The notes under the pieces are model-generated. The model was given only the letters and a program-made list of their open reading frames with translations. It was not told the origin of the DNA and did not search any database. A stretch of 64,000 nt of DNA from Plasmodium coatneyi (Eukaryota; Apicomplexa; Aconoidasida; Haemosporida; Plasmodiidae), in NCBI RefSeq assembly GCF_001680005.1, contig NC_033563.1:1550001-1614000 (forward strand), written 5' to 3'. This document shows positions 25,508-36,519 of the stretch, piece by piece (positions within the stretch are counted from its first letter, which is position 1; every line of letters starts with the position of its first letter). The position numbers were made by a program, and so were the translations under genes.

Positions 25508-27253
25508 ATGTATATAAAAACGGGGGCCCATTGGCTACGCCGAAGCAGACGCTTCAGCACAGTCAGAAGTCTAATGAGCAGTTCATTCAACATTTACACA
25601 AACAACTGCCTAGTCTCTTCCAACCAATTCTTTAGTGAAGTTTTCTTAATGAATAAAAAACTTACGTACTATGTGAAGGATTATTTTGGGCTTCCAGCCT
25701 GGTCAAATACTAGGGGAAAAAGAGTAGGCTGCCTTTTCCCCCCATGTTACTCTCAACTGGTTTTCCAATTTTGCGTTTTAATGAACAATTACGATTATGT
25801 GTCCATCCCAACACCTGTAAAAAAGTCAAAGCATATAAAGCAGAAATATTCCTTTTACATAGCAGAAAATAATATTGATTTAATTCTTTGCCATCCTTTC
25901 TACAAGCATTTTATCGAAGAAATTACGCTTAACTTGCAAATTCCATTTTTAATATGTTACGACAGGCCGGATGTTTTATCTCATGAGGAGTATTTGGACG
26001 ATTTGAAAGAAGGGCGCGAAATTTTCGGTCACAAGTTTATGTACCAGCCGAAGGAGGATGGAAATTGGACGAATGGACAATTGGGGGAGGAGTTAAAAGA
26101 AGAGCAAGAGAGATATTTCATCGGAGGAGTTGGTACAAATAGTTCTGTCTCGAAGGAGATTATCCCCCGAGAGGGTGATTCCCCGTCTGCCTTCCATATG
26201 TACTTGTGCAAAGAAAACGAGTGTGACAAAAGCGTACAGTTCTTATCAACCTGCATTTTCAATCAGTCCATGCATTTATCTAAGTTCATCAATTGGGGGA
26301 AAGACAACACAATCGCTTTGCTATGTGTGCCAGCAAACAATATAGCTTATTTTGACGTTCTTTTTAGTCTGTTATTTTCTGGCGCAGCGGTAACTTTCCC
26401 CGAAGCGAGCAAAAAGAAGACGCTAAATTATAATAGCTATATGGACTGGTTTAAAGAACATATGAAAAGTAAAGAAAACAATTTTGCTGTTCACAATTTG
26501 CTAATTAAAAAAGACTTCACAGATATTGATTTTGATTTTATCGATGGAAAGAATTTATTTGAAGAATTATTCCATGTGAAGACGCCCATAAATATTCTCA
26601 TTTGTAATAATTATTTAATTCGTGATTTTCTTTCTTTTTTTAAAAACTCCGATATGGACGTCGGAACGAAAATGGAGTTTATCCAAAAGAAGGCATCTCA
26701 CGTGAGGATCATCCTCCTTAACGGAAATGAAATAATGCCAGGAATTAACGTAAATTACCTCGAACAAATAAAAGACGTTTTTATCAATGCTAGGATATAT
26801 CTGCGCTATGTAGTGCAAGAAGTAGGAACAGTCAGCATAATGGAGTTGGGCCAACTGGAGCAAGACAACATCCCATATGAAAGAAAATTAGCTGGTTATG
26901 TTCTTCCAAGTGTTCATGTGAAAATTGATCCAGAAACGAATCTCATGAAAATAAAATCAGATAATGTGTTTAGTCAGTATTACAATAATGGGAGGTTAAC
27001 CAATCAGGCGTTTGACCAGGGAGGCTTCTTCAAAACCAAGTATGTGGCTTCCCTAGCAGAGAACGCCCTTTTGAAAATCGAGGGTATTCACAACGACGTG
27101 CAAAACCTTCCCGACGAGTATTACCTCTACTTTAAGCAACGGAGGGACAAGATGGAGAAGCACCCCCCTGGCTACCTCAAGCGTGTGCGCCTGCAGGGCC
27201 AAATATGGGGCAACTTCCACGCCAACCGGAGAAACTGGAAGCGAAAGTTCTGA
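25508..27253 (+). CDS. Degenerate acyl-CoA synthetase-like (AMP-binding fold) protein, mitochondrial-type N terminus
   Basis: Single exon. The frame opens with GTG at 25484, and the first ATG at 25508 gives 581 residues. The N terminus (YIKTGAHWLRRSRRFSTVRS) is Arg/Ser-rich without acids and looks like a mitochondrial presequence. The body follows the ANL (acyl-CoA/AMP-forming synthetase) layout: GCLFPPCYSQLVFQF near 75, IALLCVPANNIAYFDVLFSLLFSGAAVTFPE near 270-300, RYVVQEVGTVSI near 430, and GGFFKTKYVASLAENALLKIEG near 505. Key catalytic signatures are eroded. The Gly/Ser/Thr-rich ATP loop expected just before the IALLCVP segment is replaced by STCIFNQSMHLSKF, and the KTGD aspartate is absent (KTKY). 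The Glu of the adenine-side motif is kept. It may be an inactive relative of the ACSF3-like branch. The substrate is unknown. Confidence 0.7.
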   Translation: MYIKTGAHWLRRSRRFSTVRSLMSSSFNIYTNNCLVSSNQFFSEVFLMNKKLTYYVKDYFGLPAWSNTRGKRVGCLFPPCYSQLVFQFCVLMNNYDYVSIPTPVKKSKHIKQKYSFYIAENNIDLILCHPFYKHFIEEITLNLQIPFLICYDRPDVLSHEEYLDDLKEGREIFGHKFMYQPKEDGNWTNGQLGEELKEEQERYFIGGVGTNSSVSKEIIPREGDSPSAFHMYLCKENECDKSVQFLSTCIFNQSMHLSKFINWGKDNTIALLCVPANNIAYFDVLFSLLFSGAAVTFPEASKKKTLNYNSYMDWFKEHMKSKENNFAVHNLLIKKDFTDIDFDFIDGKNLFEELFHVKTPINILICNNYLIRDFLSFFKNSDMDVGTKMEFIQKKASHVRIILLNGNEIMPGINVNYLEQIKDVFINARIYLRYVVQEVGTVSIMELGQLEQDNIPYERKLAGYVLPSVHVKIDPETNLMKIKSDNVFSQYYNNGRLTNQAFDQGGFFKTKYVASLAENALLKIEGIHNDVQNLPDEYYLYFKQRRDKMEKHPPGYLKRVRLQGQIWGNFHANRRNWKRKF

Positions 27254-27545
27254 TGAAGCAACGTCAAATTATAGCGAAGTGGTAACAAAATTGTGACATA
27301 TTTTTGTCCGACTTGTGACGATGTTGAGATATTATTACGAAAAAAAACTCACCCACTGGGACAGACGTAGACGCATCTGCGCAGTGCTGCAGCGGGATAA
27401 AGGATATAACGTGAATTGTTAGGGGGTAGGACATCAACTTGCCAGTGCGCAAAAAAATGAGTAGTCAATTTTAAGACAGTAGGTGTAACATTGCTGGGCA
27501 AGTTCTTTATTCCTCCATTATTAGGTATTCCTCCTCATCAGCGAA

Positions 27546-29870
27546 TCACAGCGTGATCGTGGCTTTTTGGAGAATCTCCTTAACCTGTTGACGCAGCTTC
27601 GCGTGGCTGCTGATCACCTCGATGTCGTACTTTGTGTAGCATACCACTTTGGAGTTAATTGAATTGATAGTAATGCTCCACAGGTATTTTTCTGTCTGCA
27701 CGTTGGGGATGCTTCCCTCTGAATGGTCCACTACTAAATCGTCCTTGCTGTAGCCAAATTGGATTAAATTATCAACGAAATCTTCTTCGCGTATGGATCC
27801 AAACATGAGATTCACACGCTTTTCGTTCAGTCGTTCATTATCTTTTTTTTTATTATCTACCTCCATGCTTTGTGAGGCCGATTTGCATATCTCCATTTGA
27901 CCTTCCTTTATATAATCCCCGAAGGGTGTGCTATTATATGAGCACCTGACCTTCGCGCAATGGAGGTTATCTACCTTTGTTAATATTTTTTTCAAATTGT
28001 TTGTGCCGTCGACAGTAAAGGGAACGGGGTGCAAGTTTTTACCCACCTGGGAAAATGTGTCATAAATAATTTCCCTCGTGTTTAATGGGTAAATGTAGAT
28101 AATATCGTTTGGGTTCACGTCTCCATGTGGATTTCCATTTGTACAGTTTCCGTATGGAGGGTTGCTCCCCCTGTTATTGTAATTTTCTTCTTCCCCATTT
28201 TTTTCCCCAACGTTGTAGCTGCTTTTTTTGCCTACATGTGTGGTGTCCAGTTGGCTGCTCATCGTAGGTGAACTGGACCCCTCCCCCAATCGATGGGGGA
28301 GTAAATACACACATTTTTTATTCGCGTTGTTTTTTATAATTTCCCAAATGTCTGACTCATTTAAATCCCAAGAAATGGGGCAAAAAAAGACATTTATTTT
28401 TTTAAGGTAAATGTGGAAGGGAGCCAACACTGATACAGGGTCGTAATAAGGATCGATTAGCAGAAGTGAATTGTTTTCTTCCATGGCCCATTTTTCTAAC
28501 AAAGTGGAAGATTCAAAAAATCGCAAAGAAGAATCTTGGACAAAACATACACATGGGTACCTAAACAATTTGGTTACATCATTTATGTCATTTCCTGTAA
28601 TTAGTCGATTATTTTTTATCATAATTTCAATGGAAAAAGGTCCCTGTGGATTGGATATTTTGCTGCATTTTTTTTTCCTCGACTCTTCCACCCATTCGGC
28701 ACAAAGATCTGCTTGGTGAATCACATTACTGATGTTCCCTATTATGGTAAAGATTAGCACTTGTTCTTCTTTGGCTAAATATTTGCTGATCACTACGCCT
28801 ATCAATTCGATTAACTCGAGGAAGTACAAGAAGTGCAGGTCTACGGGGATTAGTACGCACCCCTTGTTTTTGATCGTGCGCAGGACGATAGAGCATATCT
28901 TGTTTAGGCTATCTTTGTAGTTCTTTTCGACGCACATGTTTATTTTTTCTCTGGTTCGTTCGGTGGGGTGGCCCTCGCTGGGAGGGCTTTCACTGGGGGG
29001 GTCTTCGCTGGCAACGGTCCTGTTCTGGGCCTCCCCTTTTGGGTCTCCTCCGCTTGGCGCGTTCCCCCTCTGAGACAGCCCCTCCGTACTTGTATCCCCC
29101 TTCGAATATGCCGTAAAAAGAACAAAGTCTGCCTTTTCCAGACATGACAAATCTAAGGGAGAGGGGTGCCTTTTAACATTATAAGAGCTTTTGTTAATAA
29201 TGCATAAATTCATAAGGTCCGTCTTAACAACAAAGTTGCAGCTGCCTAGGGAGTACCCACTGCTATAGGGGGTAATACAAATAACTTCATCATCCTGCTG
29301 GAAGCTTATTTTTTCTTTATATGATAATAAATGTAGCGAATTCCTGAAACTTAATTTTAAATCCAAGTATTCATCTGTGTTGAAATTATCACTGCTCAAA
29401 TGATCTTTGTTCAAATGCTTCTTCTGATCATCTTCCTCATTCCAGGGAGGCAAATAATTTTCCTTTGTCTGTAAATTCTCGACCGCGCTTAATGCAAAAG
29501 TGAAGGTCAATTTTGTGCAAACTATGTGCGTATCTGATACGTCGAAATATTTGCAAAATATTGGTAACCCCATAAAACATTCACTGCAGGAAATTAAAAT
29601 GATGTGAATTTTTATCGGCACGCTACTTATGTTTAGTAGTAATTTATTCGATAGAGCTTTTTCCTCCAGGTTCGTTATCCGTATGTATTTATCCTCCTGC
29701 GATTTGTCTTCATCCACATTGTTGCAGCTTATTGTGCTTTTCTTAAAATTCAGTATTTCCTCTTTATTCAAAGGTAAATCACAGAGAATGTTAAATGACC
29801 CGATCGTTATTAGGTGGCTGCTGACGCTTTCGTGGTCGCACAGTTTGGTCACTTTGAAGGAGTCGAACAT
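27546..29870 (-). CDS. INTS9: Integrator complex subunit 9 homologue (inactive metallo-beta-lactamase/beta-CASP)
   Basis: Single exon, 774 residues. Segments line up with IntS9: an N-terminal beta-lactamase-like part with IHIILISCSECFMGLPIFCKYF near residue 87, TPYSSGYSLGSCNFV near 200, RHPSPLDLSCLEKADFVLFTAY near 235, and a beta-CASP part with FRYPCVCFVQDSSLRFFES, then LLLIDPYYDPVSVLAPF and FFCPISWDLN between ~445 and 510. The zinc-binding His/Asp motifs of active RNA nucleases are missing, as in IntS9, which pairs with catalytic IntS11. Integrator cleaves nascent snRNA and other Pol II transcripts. Hydrophilic Ser/Pro/Glu-rich (~260-300) and Asn/Gly-rich (~540-590) insertions are parasite-typical. 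The C-terminal ~120 residues would hold the IntS11-binding region. It ends 292 bp from the convergent AMP-binding-like gene. Confidence 0.85.
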   Translation of the reverse strand: MFDSFKVTKLCDHESVSSHLITIGSFNILCDLPLNKEEILNFKKSTISCNNVDEDKSQEDKYIRITNLEEKALSNKLLLNISSVPIKIHIILISCSECFMGLPIFCKYFDVSDTHIVCTKLTFTFALSAVENLQTKENYLPPWNEEDDQKKHLNKDHLSSDNFNTDEYLDLKLSFRNSLHLLSYKEKISFQQDDEVICITPYSSGYSLGSCNFVVKTDLMNLCIINKSSYNVKRHPSPLDLSCLEKADFVLFTAYSKGDTSTEGLSQRGNAPSGGDPKGEAQNRTVASEDPPSESPPSEGHPTERTREKINMCVEKNYKDSLNKICSIVLRTIKNKGCVLIPVDLHFLYFLELIELIGVVISKYLAKEEQVLIFTIIGNISNVIHQADLCAEWVEESRKKKCSKISNPQGPFSIEIMIKNNRLITGNDINDVTKLFRYPCVCFVQDSSLRFFESSTLLEKWAMEENNSLLLIDPYYDPVSVLAPFHIYLKKINVFFCPISWDLNESDIWEIIKNNANKKCVYLLPHRLGEGSSSPTMSSQLDTTHVGKKSSYNVGEKNGEEENYNNRGSNPPYGNCTNGNPHGDVNPNDIIYIYPLNTREIIYDTFSQVGKNLHPVPFTVDGTNNLKKILTKVDNLHCAKVRCSYNSTPFGDYIKEGQMEICKSASQSMEVDNKKKDNERLNEKRVNLMFGSIREEDFVDNLIQFGYSKDDLVVDHSEGSIPNVQTEKYLWSITINSINSKVVCYTKYDIEVISSHAKLRQQVKEILQKATITL

Positions 29871-30322
29871 TTTGAAGGGGATTTATTTCTCAATGATGGT
29901 GGGATTTTACTGGTGCGACTTTTCACGTGGGGTGAAAAAAAAACAACTATCGTGGTTCCCCTGTGCTCCTGCTTAAGGTCGCCTGTCTACACCGGCGTAC
30001 GGAGGGAGGTACACACATGGTACAGCTCACTTTTACAGGAACATCATCCACTTTTGAAAGCGCATTTGTGCGTTCCCAGTGTGGCGATTTTTTATGTTAG
30101 TTCCTTGGCGACTCTTTCAAACAGTCTGCATCCATCCCAAGGTTACCCTTGTGCACACTTTTTTTCTCTACTTCTTTGCATCCAACGAGCTTCATATGTG
30201 AGTAATTTGAAAGAACAAATTGTTGCTCAATTTTACCCACTAGTTTAGTCAACACATCAGCTAAAAGTGTTCATTTTTTAGGTTGCGCATTTGTACGGAT
30301 TTACACGCACAAGGAGGGGAGG
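29871..30322. other. Short intergenic / 5' flank of INTS9
   Basis: It contains the INTS9 (-) promoter region. Overlapping + frames here are the INTS9 shadow and its extension. No independent gene is supported. Confidence 0.4.
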
Positions 30323-30640
30323 ATGACGAAATGGCTACCTCTTCCAAAAAAAAAAAAAAAAAAAAAAAATCAAGTGATCATTTTTTTTTTTTGTTTCTTT
30401 CCATCCGATTATGTAACAATTTTACTAATTTGCATTTTAAATTATTTTGTGAAGGCGAAAAAAAAGCCAATTCAGTCACCGCTGCAGGGGAGTTACAAAA
30501 AAAATAAAGCCGATATTGATGTGCCTGTGGATCAGCTGCTTGGCCAATTGAATTACAAAAACGAATTTAAAAGGAACACCGTTGTATGGCGATATTTGCC
30601 GCATATTCGAATTGTCATTTTTTATGTGCATATTATGTGA
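30323..30640 (+). CDS. Doubtful small protein, possibly spliced
   Basis: The open frame from ATG 30323 starts MTKWLPLP, runs into poly-Lys and a Phe-rich stretch encoded by homopolymers, then gives a more protein-like segment (KKKPIQSPLQGSYKKNKADI, then VPVDQLLGQLNYKNEFKRN) at ~30450-30580. The latter may be an exon, with an acceptor at AAG near 30453, joined to a short start exon such as the MATSS... reading at ~30330. No family is recognised. It is listed because the second half has coding-like composition. It could be chance. Confidence 0.25.
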   Translation: MTKWLPLPKKKKKKKNQVIIFFFCFFPSDYVTILLICILNYFVKAKKKPIQSPLQGSYKKNKADIDVPVDQLLGQLNYKNEFKRNTVVWRYLPHIRIVIFYVHIM

Positions 30641-30927
30641 GCCACGTCAATGCGGCGGTGTTCCAACATGCACATGCTTTTTGTTCCTGCGTGTATGCGA
30701 CAACGCCTACGCTTTGAAACATGAAATGAGAAAAAAAAAGTGTCACAAATATTGTTAAGAGCAAATTTTAACAGGACAAATTGTTAATTAAAAATTAGTG
30801 AGCAAATTTGTTACTTAAATGAAAAGTTAAGGAGGTTAAGATAAACGAGGGAAGCACACAAACATGTGGGGAACAAAAAAAAAAAAAGAAAAGAATACAA
30901 ATGTATACACATATATTTATTTACATG

Positions 30928-31743
30928 TTAACATTTGTGCATGTACATGTCAAAGTATTCCCTTTCCACGTCATGCAAAGTGGGAGCACAAATGATTAAA
31001 GAGTGTAGGGGGTCATTATAACTGATCGACTTCAGCGTCGGTAAGTTGCCTGATACAATCTGTTGACTGTTTGACCCTATGCGCACAATGGCAATGCCTC
31101 GCGTGTTCTCCGTAATGACATTCTTCTTATGAACCTCTTCACAATAAAGGAGTTGTTCAATAGCTTCGTTAATGGTCATATATCTGGGTGGCTCATAAAT
31201 GTCTCTATTTTTCATCATATTTTCAATCGTCCTTTCTTTTACTTTAATATCTAGTAAGCATAAGGTGTGGAAATTGTTGTCTAAATTTACCTTAATTTTA
31301 TCGTAAAAGCTAGTCGGTTTGTAAGTTCCCTCAAAATATGGAATGGACACAGTTTGACCAAAGTTGTAAAGTTGCATTCCACTTTCTCCTATGGCTGACA
31401 TGATGGATGCATTATGAATTACCTGAACATTAATATTTTTTTTTTTTGCGCGAAGGATAATGTCGTGGTGTGTGGTTGCACATAGTGGGTCTCCGACAAC
31501 TAGGAAGGACACTTTTTTATTTACTGCTTCTTCAAGTATCTCTTCACAATTTTCTTCTGCAAGATTTCTGTCTACTTCCTTAATATTTTTTTTGTAAAAT
31601 TCTTCTAAGGCATTTTTTGAAACGAACAAAACGGACGTGTACGATTCTAAATATACTACGTCTGACATTTCGATCAGTTCCTTTCCCTTTACACTGACGT
31701 CCCTTTCGTCCCCCAACCCTAGGCCGATAATATACAGTGCCAT
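30928..31743 (-). CDS. DPH5: Diphthine (methyl ester) synthase, DPH5
   Basis: Single exon, 271 residues, matching the usual DPH5 length of 270-300. Tetrapyrrole-methylase fold motifs are clear: MALYIIGLGLGDERDVSVKG at the N terminus (SAM-binding glycines), YLESYTSVL near 31, VVGDPLCATTHHDI near 81-95, GMQLYNFGQTVSIPYF near 120-135, and LLDIKVKE followed by PPRYMTINEAIEQLL. The enzyme uses S-adenosylmethionine to methylate the modified histidine of elongation factor 2 in the cytosol, a middle step of diphthamide synthesis. The start at MALYI is the standard family start. Confidence 0.95.
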   Translation of the reverse strand: MALYIIGLGLGDERDVSVKGKELIEMSDVVYLESYTSVLFVSKNALEEFYKKNIKEVDRNLAEENCEEILEEAVNKKVSFLVVGDPLCATTHHDIILRAKKKNINVQVIHNASIMSAIGESGMQLYNFGQTVSIPYFEGTYKPTSFYDKIKVNLDNNFHTLCLLDIKVKERTIENMMKNRDIYEPPRYMTINEAIEQLLYCEEVHKKNVITENTRGIAIVRIGSNSQQIVSGNLPTLKSISYNDPLHSLIICAPTLHDVEREYFDMYMHKC

Positions 31744-32872
31744 CCTGGGGGTAGTTGGTCTGCCTTAGGGCGTTCCGAGGGGTACCCTCACATGCACACG
31801 GCTGGGCGTATGTGAACGGTTATGCACATGTGTGTGCGTGCGCCTAAATGGGTACTTATATTATGTGTATCCGCCCTGACGTACGTATACCATAACGCGC
31901 TCTTCACATACTCCCTTTTTTATAAAAAAAGTGCAGCGCGCAACTGCGCAGAAGGCACTGAGAAATTTAACAACACTTCACGCACGCGCTTTTTTTCTTC
32001 TGGGACTTTCCTAGTTGCAATGCTCTGCTGCACCTCCTCGTCATTTAGCTCAGAAAGGATGCTCGGTACGCGGTTTCCCTGAAAGCAGTTTTCCCAGCCC
32101 CTTAACTCAACAGGAGCCTCGCCAAAGAAATTATTTTCCTAATCGTCTGCAAATTCACAATTTTGCCGAATAGTCTACCGCATACATTTCGGTAAACCTG
32201 TTCTTTTCAGATCTTCGCTTTACGAACATGTACATACAGAATAAGCGTTCGCACGTGGCATAGAGATTAATCGCATGGTGAAGCACAAATTGGAGTCAAC
32301 CTGGGCATGGAAATAAATTATACATCCTCGCCTGTTCCGTTCGTTACGCCTTTCCTGTTTTACCCTATAAAGTAATGAACTGTGAACAATGCGGTAGAGA
32401 TATTTGCCTTAAAACTCTTCCGCCGTAATGTTCTCCTTTTGCTTACCTTCATTTTGACCTCCTCTTCCTTTTTTCCAATTTTTTTTTTTTTTCAAAGCAG
32501 ATATATAAATAAGGCTAAAGAGTTGTAATTTTTTTTTTTACCCCCCCAACCCCGAGGCGCCCTTCCACATACCATGCTTATAATACCAGTTATATGTAAT
32601 AATGAGAAGAAAAAAAAAAAAAAAAAAAAAAAAATTAACTTTGTTCATATAAAATATAGCGTTTGGCTGTTCCTTTCTCTGTTTCTTCTCCAGTTTGCTT
32701 ATCTACCTTTTTTTCCTGCTTTTATCATAAGCTGCACGTGTGATACATTTGTATGCCTTTCAAGGCTGCTACATATATAAGTACATTTGTATATATACCA
32801 AGTTGCACAAATAACTCCCCCCCCTTTAAATGTCATTTGTTAGTTTTACTAGTAGCACAGTTCTTCCCAATA
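31744..32872. other. Divergent intergenic region DPH5 / AK1
   Basis: 1.1 kb between the two 5' ends, so probably both promoters. T-rich tracts lie at ~32478-32492 and poly(A) at ~32610-32633. A polypyrimidine stretch precedes the AK1 start. No coding sequence is supported. Confidence 0.5.
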
Positions 32873-33856
32873 ATGAGCGACAACTTAGAAAAATTTTCGA
32901 CTATTGACCTGTTGAATGAATTGAAAAGAAGGTACTCATGCTTAAATAAACCGGATGGAAGGTACATCTTTTTGGGAGCCCCTGGTTCGGGAAAGGTATG
33001 AATAAAAAAAAAAAAAAAAAAAAACAGTTTTAATTTGTTGAGGAAAAATGCAGACGAGGAAGTTTATCCATTTATTTTGTTGCCCAGGTGGTGGCCTACG
33101 TTTAGTACCCTCATGTGTGTTTGAGGGTTTTTGTAGCGCAACCAGTTGTATGTTGTGTATATATGCGCCTACCTACATAGTTGTGAGAATGATGTTCACG
33201 ATATCGCACACGTACACGCACGCGTAACTTTTTTTCACTATTTTTCCAAGGGAACGCAATCGCTAAATCTGAAGAAGTCGCACTGCTACTGCCACTTGTC
33301 TACTGGAGACCTCCTAAGAGAAGCAGCGGAAAAGAAAAATGATCTAGGAAATAAAATCCGAAATATAATCAATGAAGGAAAGCTGGTGGATGATGACGTG
33401 GTGCTAACTTTGGTGGACGATAAATTAAAATCTCCACAATGTAAAAAGGGATTTATCCTTGATGGTTATCCAAGAAACGTAAAACAAGCGGAAGATTTAA
33501 ATAAGTTATTACAAACGAATCAAATGAAGCTGAATGGAGTTTTCTACTTTAACGTCCCAGACGATGTACTAGTGAAGCGTATAAGTGGGCGATTAATTCA
33601 CAAACCTTCGGGAAGAATTTACCATAAAATTTTTAATCCTCCAAAAACCCCTTTTAAGGATGATATAACGAATGAGCCCTTAATACAGAGGGAAGATGAT
33701 AACGAAGAAGTTTTAAAAAAAAGGCTTAACGTTTTTAAAAGTGAAACAACTCCTTTAATCAATTATTATAAAAGCAAAAATTTATTAATCAATTTGGACG
33801 CAACACAGCCTGCAAATGATCTCGAAAAAAAAATATCGCAGCATATAGGTGGATAA
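32873..33856 (+). CDS. AK1: Adenylate kinase AK1
   Basis: Two exons: 32873-32995 and 33251-33856, 242 residues. The intron begins GTATGA directly after the P-loop lysine and ends TTCCAAG. The joined P-loop is GAPGSGKGTQ (residues 35-44). STGDLLREA (~59), GFILDGYPRN (~106) and the long LID segment from GRLIHKPSGRIYHKIFNPP to EPLIQREDDN (~150-185) mark a long-form (AK2-type) adenylate kinase. The LID lacks the four-Cys zinc site. The enzyme interconverts ATP + AMP and 2 ADP. There is no presequence, so it is probably cytosolic. It is the last conserved gene before a block of parasite-specific genes. Confidence 0.96.
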
Positions 33857-36484
33857 TCCAGCACCTTTCCCTCCCCACGGCGCATTTCTCAGAATTCTGT
33901 TTTCCTAAACTGAGTCATTCCTTATCTATGTACATATGTGCACGTAGCATGTGTGCGTTAATTTTTTTTTTTTTTTTTTTTGCATTATTTTTAAAAATCG
34001 CAATTTGTTGCTGATCTTTGTTCAAGGCGATTGTTCGCATTACGGAGGATAAAAATTTGGAAGCTGCTTAGGCGTCTCTGTTCACGAACAGGGTTGTTCC
34101 TTTATAATAAGAAGAATGTGCCCTCGTTGGGCCGATTTTTGATTGTGCTAATTTTTTTTTTTCTTTTTTTTATACTATTTTTATTCTTCCCCTTCGTCTC
34201 TCCTTTTTTACATTTTGCGAGCATATTACGAGAAGTCTATTTGAATTTTATTTGCACCTTTTATTTTATTTATCGAACTTTCGAAGCATTTATAAAAATA
34301 TGTCTCTCCTTCGTCTTCCATTCATTCAGTCGTTTTTGTTTTTAAAAAACTACAACGCACATGTGTGATATTAATTTAAAAAATGTGTAAAAATGGAACA
34401 GGGCGCTTTGAAAATGGTAGAAGCTGGACGGCACGAATAATTCGCATTTTACTTGCATTTGCATATTTAAAAATGTGTCCATTAGGGGGCGTGCGCCGCC
34501 ACTCTTTTTTATTCTGTTGTACGCTGTCGCGTTGCTTTAGTTGCGAGCAACGTTTTCAGTGTTAATGTCTTTTCGCCCATTCGGTGTTGAACGGAGCAGA
34601 TTTTATAAACATGCCCAATTTGCTTGCTCAGTATACGCATTTGCACACACAAATGAAGAAAAAAGGGGAGCGATTATGCAGAAGAATGCCATGCGCATCA
34701 GAAGAGCAACATGCCGCGATACCTTATATTTTCTTTGTTATAATAATGGAAGTTCGTTGAAAAATCTTTTCATAATTTCCCCCGAATGATAGCTGAAAAT
34801 GAGGTTTTCATAACCGTCTGGAAGGTTAAAATTGACATACACCTATAGCATAACCCCTTTCTTTTTAACAACCATTTGGAGTCACTTTTACGCACGATTT
34901 CGTGCACTTTCGGGAGAGCCTTTCTCCGTTCTGTATTTGTTTGCACATGGGACAAACTTTTCAAAAGGAATTTTTTTTTTTTTTTCTCAAATGTTCGCAC
35001 AGTTATCATCTACTTAAAAGTTAGTATTGCTGATCGGGGCGCAGACTTTACCATGTCTTAATTTTTTTTCCAAGAGGACCTCATCCAGTAGGTAGAAGGC
35101 GTTTATCCTAATGCTTCTCCTTCCGCCTTATATGTGTACAGATTTACTGCTTAAGCAACACATCGCAGCGGCGTTGTTAAAATGCTTTTTTTTGTTCCAC
35201 TGCATAAAGTTAGCAAAATATGATAACGGAAAAATGGGGAAATTAACTAACTCTCCCCCCTTTTTTTGTTCATGCTAAACGACACACAGAAGAAGCACTG
35301 CTGGAAACGCACAGCTATGTGTTGTGCGCGCATTTAGGGTTAAAATGAACACCCGAACGTTGAGCAATGCGTACCACCTTTGTCATTACTAGTACCACAG
35401 ACGGTGTGCGGCGTCAAGGAGTGAACAAATGAGCCATGAATTTATCACGTATAAAATAAAAAAAAAAAAATTCCGCACGAACAAAGTAGCACGTATTCGG
35501 TGCAATTTTTAATCGCTAAATGGTCAACATAAATAACAATTTAAAAATATCAATTTTTTAAGCTTAAGAATTGTGTGAAGTGAGTACTATGGAAAATAGG
35601 ATCTACACTTCTTTCTATAATTCAATTTGCACGTCTCATGTTTGCCAAATGACGAATTTTCTTTCCCCCTTCATCGCATTTCATCAAATCGCCTTAAAAC
35701 AAAAAATGCCGCAGAAGTAAAACTTTCCATGGCAGGCGTCTATGAGAAGTTTTTTACTTCATTTTGCTTTTTCCAAGTTAACGCGCGATTGGCGGGTAAG
35801 TTAAAATGTAGATATGCAATTTTATACGTATAAATATACGTACATATTATGGGCTAACAAGATGATGGGTTTCCCCCAACTTCTTCCCCCCCTATTGTAC
35901 AGGGCATCGTATCATATTAAATAACATCTCATCCTATCGCATGGCATCACTGCTTCGGCGCACGGTAAATAAACCTCGCGAATGACCATTTCTTTCATTT
36001 TGGCACGAAAGTTAAACGCACTCCTTTAGAATACCCCGTCGTGCGACGCTTTACAAAAATTATTGAAAATAAATCTCAGTCAATAATTTGCGTAGCATTT
36101 TTGCAAAACTCTGGATTAGCAGAGCGCCCACACAATGCTATAAAAAAAACAAAGAAAAGAAAAAAGTGTTAAAATGAAGCAAAATAAAATACACCTTTTC
36201 TTCGACCGGAGGAGAAAGGCAGTACATGTTTCGTCGGAAAAAACGCAAAGGTGAGGTTAAAAAAAAAAAAAAAAAAAGAGGCAAATAAATATAAAAATCT
36301 ACCTTCATTATGTATATAGAATATTATAAACTTATACGCACAAATTCGTATGTGCAAATTCTTACGTATTAAATACATGCAAGCACATATCATTGAATTT
36401 CTCTGCTCAGTGAACTGAACTTTTTTTAGAACGAATTTTGTGAACGTCCAAGGTGCAAACGCAGAAACTAGCGCTGTAGAGTTG

Positions 36485-36519
<35 letters not shown>

